Below are positions 1 to 6,178 of a DNA stretch of 9,179 nt, piece after piece (within the stretch, counting starts at the first letter, position 1; every line of letters begins with the position of its first letter). Made by a program: the position numbers and the translations under genes. Location: assembly GCF_051960575.1 (NCBI RefSeq), contig NZ_JBQCEE010000406.1, positions 1 to 9,179 of the forward strand, given 5' to 3'. The notes under the pieces are model-generated. The model had not been told where the DNA came from. It did no database searches and saw only the letters and a program-made list of their open reading frames with translations. Source of the DNA: JBQCEE01 sp051960575. Its GTDB lineage: Bacteria > Actinomycetota > Actinomycetes > Mycobacteriales > Jatrophihabitantaceae.

Positions 1-21
1 CGACCACTACGGTCGGGTGCC

Positions 22-816
22 GTGACCGCTCTCGTCGTGGCCCTGGCGCTCGTCGCAGCGGCGCTCGTGGCGTGGGCGATCACCGCCGAGGTGCGACTGC
101 GCCGCACGCGCCGTGAGCTCGCCGACGCCCGCGACCAGCTGGCGGCGCGGCGCTGGGTGCCGTCGACGCGCGACGCCGCGACCGCGCTGCGGGCCGTCAC
201 CCGCACCGCCGTGCGCGTGCGCGACCACGGTGTCACCGGCGCCCTCCGATCGTCGATCGACGACCTGGCCGGCTGGGCGCAGGCCGAACGCCCCGACCTC
301 GCGCTCGTGCGCGGCCCCGACGGCAGCGTCACGATCGTCTTCAGCGACATCGAGGACTCGACGGCGCTCAACGAGCGGCTCGGTGACCGCGGCTGGGTGC
401 GGCTGCTCGGCCGGCACGACCGCATCGTGCGCCGGATCGTCGACGACGCCGGTGGACGCGTGGTCAAGGCGCAGGGCGACGGCTTCATGCTCGCCTTCCC
501 GACCGCCGACGACGCCGTGCAGGCCGCCGTGCAGATGCAACAGGCGTTGAGCCGCCAGGTGCGGCCGCCGATCCGGGTGCGCATCGGCGTCCACACCGGC
601 CCCGCGGTGCACCGCGACGGCGACCTCTTCGGCCGCAACGTGGCCTACGCCGCGCGCGTCGCCGGCTGCGCCGACGGCGGCGAGATCCTCGTCAGCAGCG
701 CCACCGGTGCGGCGCTCACCACCGACCTCGCCCTGGACGAGGGCCGCCAGGTCGAGCTCAAGGGACTCGCCGGTCCGCACACCGTCCACGCCGTCGAGTG
801 GCAGCGGTCAGCCTGA
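22..816 (+). CDS. Membrane-anchored class III adenylate/guanylate cyclase
   Basis: Predicted to convert ATP to cAMP (or GTP to cGMP) at the inner face of the membrane. Residues about 3-20 form one hydrophobic helix, followed by a charged, probably coiled linker (about 25-95) and a class III catalytic domain (about 100-215). Visible catalytic residues are metal-binding D109 (in FSDIEDST) and D153 (in KAQGDGF), adenine-specifying K149 and D201, and R212. Their spacing matches the mycobacterial enzyme Rv1625c exactly. The expected transition-state Asn four residues before the Arg is Ala208 (NVAYAAR), so activity may be reduced or the mechanism altered. K149/D201 favour ATP over GTP. The C-terminus (LKGLAGPHTVHAV) is typical of stand-alone actinobacterial cyclases. 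The start is a GTG just before the membrane helix, but the frame stays open to the window edge, so a longer N-terminus cannot be excluded. It points away from the catabolic cluster and is probably unrelated to it. Confidence 0.9.
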   Translation: MTALVVALALVAAALVAWAITAEVRLRRTRRELADARDQLAARRWVPSTRDAATALRAVTRTAVRVRDHGVTGALRSSIDDLAGWAQAERPDLALVRGPDGSVTIVFSDIEDSTALNERLGDRGWVRLLGRHDRIVRRIVDDAGGRVVKAQGDGFMLAFPTADDAVQAAVQMQQALSRQVRPPIRVRIGVHTGPAVHRDGDLFGRNVAYAARVAGCADGGEILVSSATGAALTTDLALDEGRQVELKGLAGPHTVHAVEWQRSA

Positions 817-1737
817 CCGACGCCGGCGGCGCACCGGTTGCGCACTGCCCTGCTGCACCGCGGTGTGCGCGAGCCGTGCGATCTCGCGGGTGGCCGACGA
901 CAACGGCACCGACTCGCGGCGGATGAAGGCGATCGTGTCGTACAGCGGCGGGTCGAGGGCCACGGCGTGCAGGTCGGCGCGGTTCGGCAACGAGGCGAGC
1001 ACCGCGCGGGACACGATGCTGTCGCCGAGGCCGCGCGACACCAGGTTCATCGCCGTCTCGACGTGCTCGACCTCGATCCACGGGTCGAGTTTCACCCCCG
1101 CCAGGTTGGCGCGGTCGGCGAGCTGTCGCCGTGTCGGGTCGCGCCAGCCGGCGTGCGCGTCGTAGAGCACGAGCCGCGTCCCCGCGAGGTCGGTGATCGT
1201 CGGCGGCTCCGCGGCGCGGGAGGGGTCGGCGCTGACGAAGACGACCTCGTCGCGCGCCCACGGCGTCACGACGAGTCCCTCGGCGTCGATCGGCAGCACC
1301 ACGACGCCGGCCTCGAGGGAGCCCTCGGCGACCGCGGCGGCGACGTCGACGGAGTTCTGCCCGATCAGTCGCACCCGCACGGCCGGATGCGACTCGCAGA
1401 ACTGCTCGACCAGGCCGGACAGCAGGTAGAAGTCGGCGTTGCGCAGCACTCCGAGCGTGGCGACGCCGCCCGACAACGTCTGCACCGACCGCAGCGCGCG
1501 GCTCGCGGTGTCGGCCGCGGACACCGTCGCGCTCGCATGGTCGAGCAGCTCCTGGCCTGCAGCGGTGAGCACCAGCCGACGGCGGCCACGGATGAACAGC
1601 TGCACGTCGTACTCGTCCTCGAGCCGCCGGATCAGCTCGGACACGGAGGCCTGCGACATGTCGAGCACCCCGGCCGCCGCGGTGAACGAGCCGCGCCGCG
1701 CGGCTTCGAGGAAGGCCCGCAACTGCGTCAGTGTCAC
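808..1737 (-). CDS. LysR-type transcriptional regulator
   Basis: A 309-residue LysR-family regulator of normal family length. The N-terminal winged helix-turn-helix spans about residues 1-60 (LTQLRAFLEAARRGSFTAAA, then MSQASVSELIRRLE). A linker helix follows, then a periplasmic-binding-protein-like effector domain (about 90-295). The frame is open far upstream, but homology begins at the GTG at 1737, read as VTLTQLRAF, and no in-frame ATG lies nearby. This GTG sits six bases after a good -10 box, so the transcript is probably leaderless. It is divergent from the HisD-like gene and its operator lies between the two, so it most likely controls that operon and itself in response to a pathway metabolite. 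The basic tail (VRRRRRSG) is unusual and runs into the overlap with the convergent cyclase gene. The effector is unknown. Confidence 0.92.
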   Translation of the reverse strand: MTLTQLRAFLEAARRGSFTAAAGVLDMSQASVSELIRRLEDEYDVQLFIRGRRRLVLTAAGQELLDHASATVSAADTASRALRSVQTLSGGVATLGVLRNADFYLLSGLVEQFCESHPAVRVRLIGQNSVDVAAAVAEGSLEAGVVVLPIDAEGLVVTPWARDEVVFVSADPSRAAEPPTITDLAGTRLVLYDAHAGWRDPTRRQLADRANLAGVKLDPWIEVEHVETAMNLVSRGLGDSIVSRAVLASLPNRADLHAVALDPPLYDTIAFIRRESVPLSSATREIARLAHTAVQQGSAQPVRRRRRSG

Positions 1738-1743
1738 ATCCGT

Positions 1744-1772
1744 ACCATAGGGCGACCCTATGCATAGCACAA
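1744..1772 (-). promoter_or_regulatory. Predicted promoter of the LysR gene, leaderless
   Basis: On the minus strand, -35 TTGTGC (1767-1772) and -10 TATGGT (1744-1749) are separated by exactly 17 bp. The GTG start at 1737 begins six bases after the -10 box, so transcription would start at or next to the start codon. The palindromic LysR operator covers the -10 box and spacer, the expected arrangement for autorepression. The -35 match is only moderate. Confidence 0.5.
1746..1762. promoter_or_regulatory. LysR-type operator (T-N11-A palindrome)
   Basis: CATAGGGCGACCCTATG is a perfect inverted repeat with 7-bp arms and a 3-bp spacer. It contains T(1748)-N11-A(1760), the classic LysR-family recognition motif. 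Its centre, 1754, lies about 65-68 bp upstream of the predicted start of the divergent HisD-like transcript, where LysR regulators usually place their main recognition site. It also overlaps the promoter of the regulator's own gene. A weaker TGCA-N8-TGCA pair follows at 1761-1776 and could belong to the activation site. The pairing with this regulator is inferred from position. Confidence 0.7.
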
Positions 1773-1784
1773 TGCAGTGCAGGG

Positions 1785-1814
1785 TTGTCCGAACTGCGCA
1801 TACGTATTTAGTGT
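1785..1814 (+). promoter_or_regulatory. Predicted promoter of the HisD-like operon, leaderless
   Basis: A -35 TTGTCC (1785-1790) and a -10 TAGTGT (1809-1814) are separated by 18 bp. An alternative -10 is TATTTA (1805-1810). Either predicts a start between about 1817 and the ATG at 1822. No Shine-Dalgarno sequence precedes that ATG, which agrees with a leaderless mRNA. The weak boxes fit a promoter needing an activator, here the LysR protein bound about 65 bp upstream. Confidence 0.45.
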
Positions 1815-1815
1815 T
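1792..1815. promoter_or_regulatory. Palindrome ATACGTAT, candidate repressor operator
   Basis: An 8-bp perfect palindrome, ATACGTAT (1800-1807), is flanked symmetrically by AAC (1792-1794) and GTT (1813-1815), giving an imperfect 24-bp dyad. The centre is a CpG step, as in many LacI-family operators. It lies between and over the predicted -35 and -10 boxes of the HisD-like operon, where a bound protein would block transcription. It is AT-rich in a GC-rich genome, although promoter DNA often is. The LacI-family protein encoded at the other end of the cluster is a candidate ligand; this link is inference. Confidence 0.35.
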
Positions 1816-1821
1816 CCGGCC

Positions 1822-3139
1822 ATGCAGTTCACCCCTTCCGTCCTCGACGCCCTGTCCGGCCGCTACAAGGTGATCAAGTCGCCTGCGGCGTCCGGCCCCG
1901 CCGCCCAGCGCGACCCCCGCGTGATCGCCACCGTCTCGGAGATGCTCACGACCATCCAGCGCGACGGACTCGACGCCGTGCTGCGCTACAGCGCCGAGCT
2001 CGACGGCTTCACCGGCACCGACATCGAGCTCGATGCGGAGACCATCGCCCGCTCGGGCGACCACCTCGACCCCGCGCTGCGCGAGGCGATCGAGCTCGGT
2101 GCTGCCCGCACCAAGGCCTTCGCCCAGGAGTCGCGCTCGCACCTGTCCGACTTCGAGGTCGAGCTCGAGCCCGGGCTGGTCACCGGCCAGCGCTACATCC
2201 CGGTCGGGCGCGTCGGTGCCTACCTGCCGGCCCCGGTTCCCGCTCACCGCCAGCGCCTTCATGACCGTGAACGTCGCCAAGGTGGCCGGCGTCCCGACCG
2301 TGCTGGCCTGCACCCCCCCGCAGCGCGACGGCGGCCCGAACCACGCGGTGCTGTACGCGGCGGCGGTGTCGGGCGTCGACCGGGTCTTCCTGCTCGGCGG
2401 CGTCCAGGCGCTCGCCGCGCTCGCCTTCGGGCTGCTCGGTGACCTGCCGGTCGACATGATCGTCGGCGCAGGGAACGCCTACGTGGCCGAGGCGAAGCGC
2501 CAGTTGTTCGGCACCGCCGCCATCGACCTGCTCGCCGGGCCGTCCGAGGTCGCGGTGATCGCCGACGGCAGCGCCGACCCGGTGCTCGTCGCCGCCGACC
2601 TGCTCGGTCAGGCCGAGCACGGCCCCGACTCGCCGGCCGCGCTGGTGACCACCGACGAGACGCTGGCCCACGCGGTGGCCGACGAGGTCGAGCGGCAACT
2701 GCCGACCTTGTCGACCAACGAGATCTGCGGCCCTGCCTGGCGCGACCACGGCTCGATCACGTGGGCACAGGACCGCGAGACCGCCGTGGCGCTGATGGAC
2801 GATCTCGCGCCCGAACACCTCGAGGTGCAGACCGACGACGACGCCTGGTACCACGACCACCTGCGCAACTACGGCTCACTGTTCCTCGGTACCTGGAGTA
2901 CGGTCGCGTACTCGGACAAGGGGATGGCGGGCACGAACCACGTCCTGCCGACCGCCGGCGGCGCGAAGCACAGCGCCGGTCTCTCGGTGTCGCGCTTCCT
3001 CAAGCCGCTCACCTACCAGCGCGTGGCCAAGGAGGCGACGCCGTTGCTGGCCGACGCGGTCGACGTGATCTCCGCGTCCGAGGGGATGTCGGCGCACCGC
3101 GCGACCGCGACGCTGAGGCGCGACCGACTCACCGGTTGA
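1822..3139 (+). pseudogene. HisD/HpsN-family zinc alcohol dehydrogenase, frameshifted
   Basis: Homologue of histidinol dehydrogenase, which oxidises an alcohol through an aldehyde to an acid with NAD+ and zinc. The reading runs in one frame from ATG 1822 to about 2232 (137 codons, ending VGAYLPA). It resumes in a second frame at about 2234 (RFPLTASAFMTV) and runs to the stop at 3139. A single base lies where one glycine codon is expected, so two bases are missing (or one is extra) in a CCGG-rich stretch. Restored, the protein would be about 439 residues, normal for the family. Numbered that way, the zinc ligands Q264, H267, D366 and H426 and the catalytic pair E332-H333 are all present. SDKGMAGTNHVLPT and the cluster context place it with catabolic paralogues such as HpsN rather than histidine biosynthesis. 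The second part shows no decay, so the shift is either recent or a sequence error. Without correction, translation ends at 2442. Confidence 0.85.
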
Positions 3140-3180
3140 TCGTCTTCGACACCGTTCCAGCCCATGATGATCGCAACGAC

Positions 3181-3187
3181 GAGGGAG
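3181..3187 (+). promoter_or_regulatory. Ribosome-binding site that sets the ABC ATPase start
   Basis: GAGGGAG ends six bases before ATG 3194. The upstream in-frame ATG at 3164 has no such sequence, so 3194 is the preferred start. Confidence 0.65.
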
Positions 3188-3193
3188 CAGCCG

Positions 3194-3955
3194 ATGGCAC
3201 CGACGCAGTACCTCCTCGAGGCGCGGGGGATCGTCAAGAACTACGGTCATGTCGAGGTGCTGAGAGGCACCGACTTCCATGCCGAGGCCGGCAAGGTCAC
3301 GGCGCTGATCGGCGACAACGGCGCCGGCAAGAGCACGCTCGTGAAGACGTTGTCGGGGGTGATCCAGCCGCAGGGCGGCACCATCCTGATCAACGGCGAG
3401 CCGACCGTCTTCGCGTCGCCGACGCACGCCCGCGACTGCGGGATCGAGACGGTCTACCAGGACCTCGCGCTCGCCTTCGACCTCGGGCCGGCCGAGAACG
3501 CCTACATCGGCCGTGAGCTGCTGAAGCCGGGGTTCCTCGGCAAGCTCGGTGTGCTCGACAAGAAGCGCATGCGGCGCGAGGCGTTCGAGACGTTCACCTC
3601 GCTCGGCACGGACGTGAAGGACATGGACGCGACCGTCGCGGCGCTCTCGGGCGGCCAGCGGCAGAGCGTCGCGATCTGCCGCTCGGTGATGTGGGCGCGC
3701 GGTCTGGTCTTCATGGACGAGCCGACCGCGGCCCTCGGCGTGCGACAGACCCGCCGCGTGCTCGACCTCGTGCGCCGTGTCGCCGAATCGGGGGTGGCCG
3801 TCGTGCTCATCAGCCACAACATGCCGGAGGTGCTGGAGGTGTCCGACTCGATCCAGGTGCTGCGGCTCGGGCGCCGTGTCGCCGAGTTCGACAGCACGGC
3901 GAGCGTCGACGACCTCGTCGGCGCGATGACCGGCTCGCTGGAGGTGGCCTCGTGA
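3194..3955 (+). CDS. CUT2-type sugar ABC transporter ATP-binding protein
   Basis: ATPase that powers the importer formed with the next two genes. In 253 residues it has Walker A GDNGAGKST (40-48), Q-loop Q89 (VYQD), signature LSGGQ (151-155), Walker B LVFMDE with catalytic E176, and switch H208 (LISHN). It is a single nucleotide-binding domain, unlike the roughly 500-residue double-domain RbsA/XylG type, and so resembles FrcA of the fructose importer; the complex presumably contains a homodimer. The start at 3194 has a good ribosome-binding site. An in-frame ATG at 3164 would add ten residues (MMIATTREQP) without one. The gene lies 54 bp after the HisD-like gene, and its stop overlaps the permease start in GTGA, a sign of translational coupling. 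The specific solute cannot be read from the ATPase. Confidence 0.95.
   Translation: MAPTQYLLEARGIVKNYGHVEVLRGTDFHAEAGKVTALIGDNGAGKSTLVKTLSGVIQPQGGTILINGEPTVFASPTHARDCGIETVYQDLALAFDLGPAENAYIGRELLKPGFLGKLGVLDKKRMRREAFETFTSLGTDVKDMDATVAALSGGQRQSVAICRSVMWARGLVFMDEPTAALGVRQTRRVLDLVRRVAESGVAVVLISHNMPEVLEVSDSIQVLRLGRRVAEFDSTASVDDLVGAMTGSLEVAS
3940..3944 (+). promoter_or_regulatory. Ribosome-binding site of the permease gene
   Basis: GGAGG, seven bases before GTG 3952 and lying within the end of the ATPase gene. It fixes the permease start at 3952, although the frame is open well upstream. Confidence 0.7.
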
Positions 3956-5067
3956 GCACCGTCGACCGCGACCCGCAGCTCGAGATCGAGAAGGGCCACG
4001 CCGCCGCGCACGCACCGTCGGAGTTCGCGATCACGACGCCGACCGGCTCGCCGCGCGACGTCGCCGACGCCGTCACTGCGAGCGGCGTGACCCCGTTCCA
4101 ACGGGCGTTGCGACGCGGCGTGAACTCCTCGCCCGCCTACATGGGTGCGGTGTTGATCGCCCTGTTCGTCGTCTTCAGCATCCTGCAGCCGGACACCTTC
4201 CCGACGACCGGCAACGTCCGGAACCTCATCGTCGACACCTCGATCTTCCTCGTGATGGCGACCGGCATGACTTACGTGATGGTTGCCGCCGGCTTCGACC
4301 TCTCGATCGGCTCGGTGCTCGTCTTCGCCGGCATCTGCTCGGTCAAGACGATGGACTGGGTGGGCGGCACGAGCTACGGGACGGTGCTCGCCGGCCTGCT
4401 CGCCGCCCTCGTCGGCGGCGTCGCCTGGGGCCTGTTCAACGGCTTCTGCGTCACGAAGCTGCGGGTGCCGGCACTCATCACGACGCTGGGCTCGCTCGGC
4501 GCCGCGCTCGGCATCGCCAACCTCATGACCAACGGCAACGACATCTCGGTCGCGCAGTCGGCGATGATCGACCTGCAGATCAACTACCAGTTCGGCATGC
4601 CGTGGATCGTGTGGCTCGCGCTGGTGGTGGTGCTCATCGGCGGCGCCGTGCTGCGCTACACCCGCTTCGGACGCCACACCTACGTCATCGGCTCGAACGA
4701 CGAGGCCGCCCGGCGCGCCGGCATCAACGTCAACAAGCACCTGGTGAAGCTCTACGCGATCAGCGGCCTGCTCGCGGGCCTCGCCGGGATGATGTCCCTG
4801 GTGCGGTTCTCGACCACCACGATCGGCGGTCACTCGCAGGACGCACTCACCGTCATCACCGGCGTCATCCTCGGCGGCACCAGCCTCTACGGCGGCTACG
4901 GCACCGTGCTCGGCACGGTGATCGGCATCTTCATCCCGACCGTGCTGCAGAACGGTCTGGTGCAGGAGGACGTGCAGCCGTTCTGGCAGAACGTCGCCGT
5001 CGGCTTCATCCTCATCGCCGCCGTCTACCTCGACCAGCTCAAGCGGCGTGCCCGCGAGAAGACCTGA
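3952..5067 (+). CDS. CUT2-type sugar ABC transporter permease
   Basis: Integral membrane channel subunit of the RbsC/FrcC type (BPD_transp_2 family), 371 residues. Hydrophobic segments begin near residue 63 and recur through about 360, with the family motif GFDLSIGSVL (114-123), PALITTLGSLG (173-183) and the cytoplasmic coupling region GSNDEAARRAGINV (247-260). The GTG start at 3952 has a strong ribosome-binding site and overlaps the ATPase stop by four bases. The first 60 residues are polar and without membrane segments, a cytoplasmic extension longer than in RbsC (about 320 residues in total) and of unknown role. The protein should work as a dimer with the ATPase before it and the lipoprotein after it. 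The solute is unknown; CUT2 systems carry pentoses, hexoses, inositols and related polyols. Confidence 0.95.
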   Translation: MSTVDRDPQLEIEKGHAAAHAPSEFAITTPTGSPRDVADAVTASGVTPFQRALRRGVNSSPAYMGAVLIALFVVFSILQPDTFPTTGNVRNLIVDTSIFLVMATGMTYVMVAAGFDLSIGSVLVFAGICSVKTMDWVGGTSYGTVLAGLLAALVGGVAWGLFNGFCVTKLRVPALITTLGSLGAALGIANLMTNGNDISVAQSAMIDLQINYQFGMPWIVWLALVVVLIGGAVLRYTRFGRHTYVIGSNDEAARRAGINVNKHLVKLYAISGLLAGLAGMMSLVRFSTTTIGGHSQDALTVITGVILGGTSLYGGYGTVLGTVIGIFIPTVLQNGLVQEDVQPFWQNVAVGFILIAAVYLDQLKRRAREKT

Positions 5068-5093
5068 GCCGGCCGCTCCTGCAGTCCCGGCTC
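5066..5093 (+). other. Intercistronic stem-loop after the permease stop
   Basis: GAGCCGG (5066-5072) pairs with CCGGCTC (5087-5093), a 7-bp stem with a 14-base loop that starts in the permease stop codon. No T-run follows, so it is not a classic terminator. In ABC operons such structures often adjust mRNA stability so that the binding protein is made in excess. The rest of the gap to 5163 holds only the ribosome-binding site GAAAGG (5152-5157), six bases before the next ATG. Confidence 0.4.
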
Positions 5094-5163
5094 CACCCGC
5101 ACGACCCGCTCAGCGCACCACCCGTTCCGCCCGTCCCCTCCAGCTCTGATCGAAAGGTCCTCC

Positions 5164-6168
5164 ATGACAACGAAGCGCATCCTGGTGACCGGCGCCGCCA
5201 CCCTCGTCGCCGCCGGCCTGGTCGTCGGTTGCAGCAGCTCCGGCAGCAAGTCCGGCGGCGGGACGTCCGGCGGCTCGTCCGCGTCGGGCAAGAAGATCGT
5301 CTACATCCCCGGCCTGACCGGCAACCCGTTCTACAACACGGTCGCCTGCGGTGCCTCGACCGAAGCGAAGAAGCTCGGCGTGCAGTTCTCGTACCAGGGC
5401 GCGTCGACCTTCGACGTCGCCGAGCAGACCAAGATCGTGAACGCGGTCGCCGCCACCAAGCCCGGCGCGATCATGATCTCGATCACCGACCCGACGGCCA
5501 TGATCGCGCCCCTCACCGCGGCCAAGCGACAGGGCATCAAGATCATCGCGATCGACGGCGACCTCAACGACAAGAGCGTCATGACCACCAACATCGAGGC
5601 CGACGGGTACAAGGGCGGTGAGCTCGCCGGCGACGCGCTGGCCAAGGCGGTGGGCGAGAAGGGCGACGTGCTCGCCATCGACAACGCCACCGGCTCGGTC
5701 GTCTCGAAGGCGCGCACCGACGGCTTCCAGGCCGCGATCAAGAAGTACCCGAACATGCACTTTGTCGGCATCCAGTACTCGGCCAACGACGTCAGCAAGG
5801 CGGCGTCCATCGTCTCGACCGAGGCGGCGAAGGACTCGAACCTCGTCGGCATCTTCGGTGTCGAGACCAACAACACCCAGGGCGCTCTGACCGGTGTGCG
5901 CGAGGCGAACAAGAAGGGCACGATCAAGGTCGTCGGCTTCGACACCAGCGACCCGATCGTCGCGGCCCTCAAGGACGGCTCGCTCACCGGCACGGTGGTG
6001 CAGTACCCGCGCGGTGAGGGCATGCTGGGCGTGCAGTCCGCCGTCGACGCGATGGAGGGCAAGTCGGTGCCGCGCAACCAGGCCGCCGACTCGGTCTTCG
6101 TCACGCCGGACACGGTGAACTCGGCGAAGGCGCAGCAGTACATCTACGACGTCAACTGCAAGGGCTGA
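5164..6168 (+). CDS. CUT2 sugar ABC transporter substrate-binding lipoprotein
   Basis: Extracytoplasmic solute receptor of the periplasmic-binding-protein type 1 fold (Peripla_BP_4, RbsB/FrcB-like), 334 residues. The signal peptide has K4-R5, a hydrophobic core and a lipobox LVVGC with Cys23 as the lipidation site. A Ser/Gly-rich linker (about 24-42) then tethers the protein to the membrane, as in Gram-positive bacteria. The mature domain starts KKIVYIPGLTGNPFYNTVACGA, shortly followed by EAKKLGV, which is the usual first strand and helix. Later come IIAIDGDL (about 126-133), the hinge-region VGFDTSD and a C-terminal AQQYIYDVNC. It follows the permease by 96 bp with its own ribosome-binding site, in the common ATPase-permease-receptor order. 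Ligand-contact residues cannot be assigned to a sugar by eye. Family and role are secure, ligand unknown. Confidence 0.95.
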   Translation: MTTKRILVTGAATLVAAGLVVGCSSSGSKSGGGTSGGSSASGKKIVYIPGLTGNPFYNTVACGASTEAKKLGVQFSYQGASTFDVAEQTKIVNAVAATKPGAIMISITDPTAMIAPLTAAKRQGIKIIAIDGDLNDKSVMTTNIEADGYKGGELAGDALAKAVGEKGDVLAIDNATGSVVSKARTDGFQAAIKKYPNMHFVGIQYSANDVSKAASIVSTEAAKDSNLVGIFGVETNNTQGALTGVREANKKGTIKVVGFDTSDPIVAALKDGSLTGTVVQYPRGEGMLGVQSAVDAMEGKSVPRNQAADSVFVTPDTVNSAKAQQYIYDVNCKG

Positions 6169-6178
6169 TCTCCTCCCG

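Noticed and set aside
1761..1781. TGCA repeats (1761, 1773, 1778) as a separate repeat element
   Set aside because: Four-base self-complementary words in short promoter DNA can arise by chance; noted only as a possible LysR activation half-site.
1777..1821. Upstream ATG at 1777 for the HisD-like gene
   Set aside because: It would add 15 residues (MQGCPNCAYVFSVPA) and place the start inside the promoter and palindrome; family similarity begins after ATG 1822.
2221..2260. Programmed ribosomal frameshift in the HisD-like gene
   Set aside because: No slippery heptamer or downstream structure typical of programmed shifts is seen, and the family is not known for recoding; mutation or sequence error is simpler.
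1738..2457. Open minus-strand frame continuing 240 codons upstream of the LysR gene
   Set aside because: It runs antisense through the HisD-like gene, has no LysR homology, and the HTH domain begins normally at 1737. High-GC DNA keeps antisense frames open.
1822..3139. HisD-like gene as histidine-biosynthesis hisD
   Set aside because: No other his genes are nearby, it is in a transporter operon under a LysR regulator, and SDKGMAGTNHVLPT resembles catabolic HpsN-type paralogues.
3164..3193. ATG 3164 as start of the ABC ATPase
   Set aside because: No ribosome-binding site precedes it, whereas ATG 3194 has GAGGGAG at good spacing and begins with the normal family N-terminus.
3502..4833. 443-codon minus-strand open frame over the ATPase and permease genes
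   Set aside because: His/Arg/Asp-rich low-complexity translation without domains, opposite two clearly conserved genes; a GC-driven shadow.
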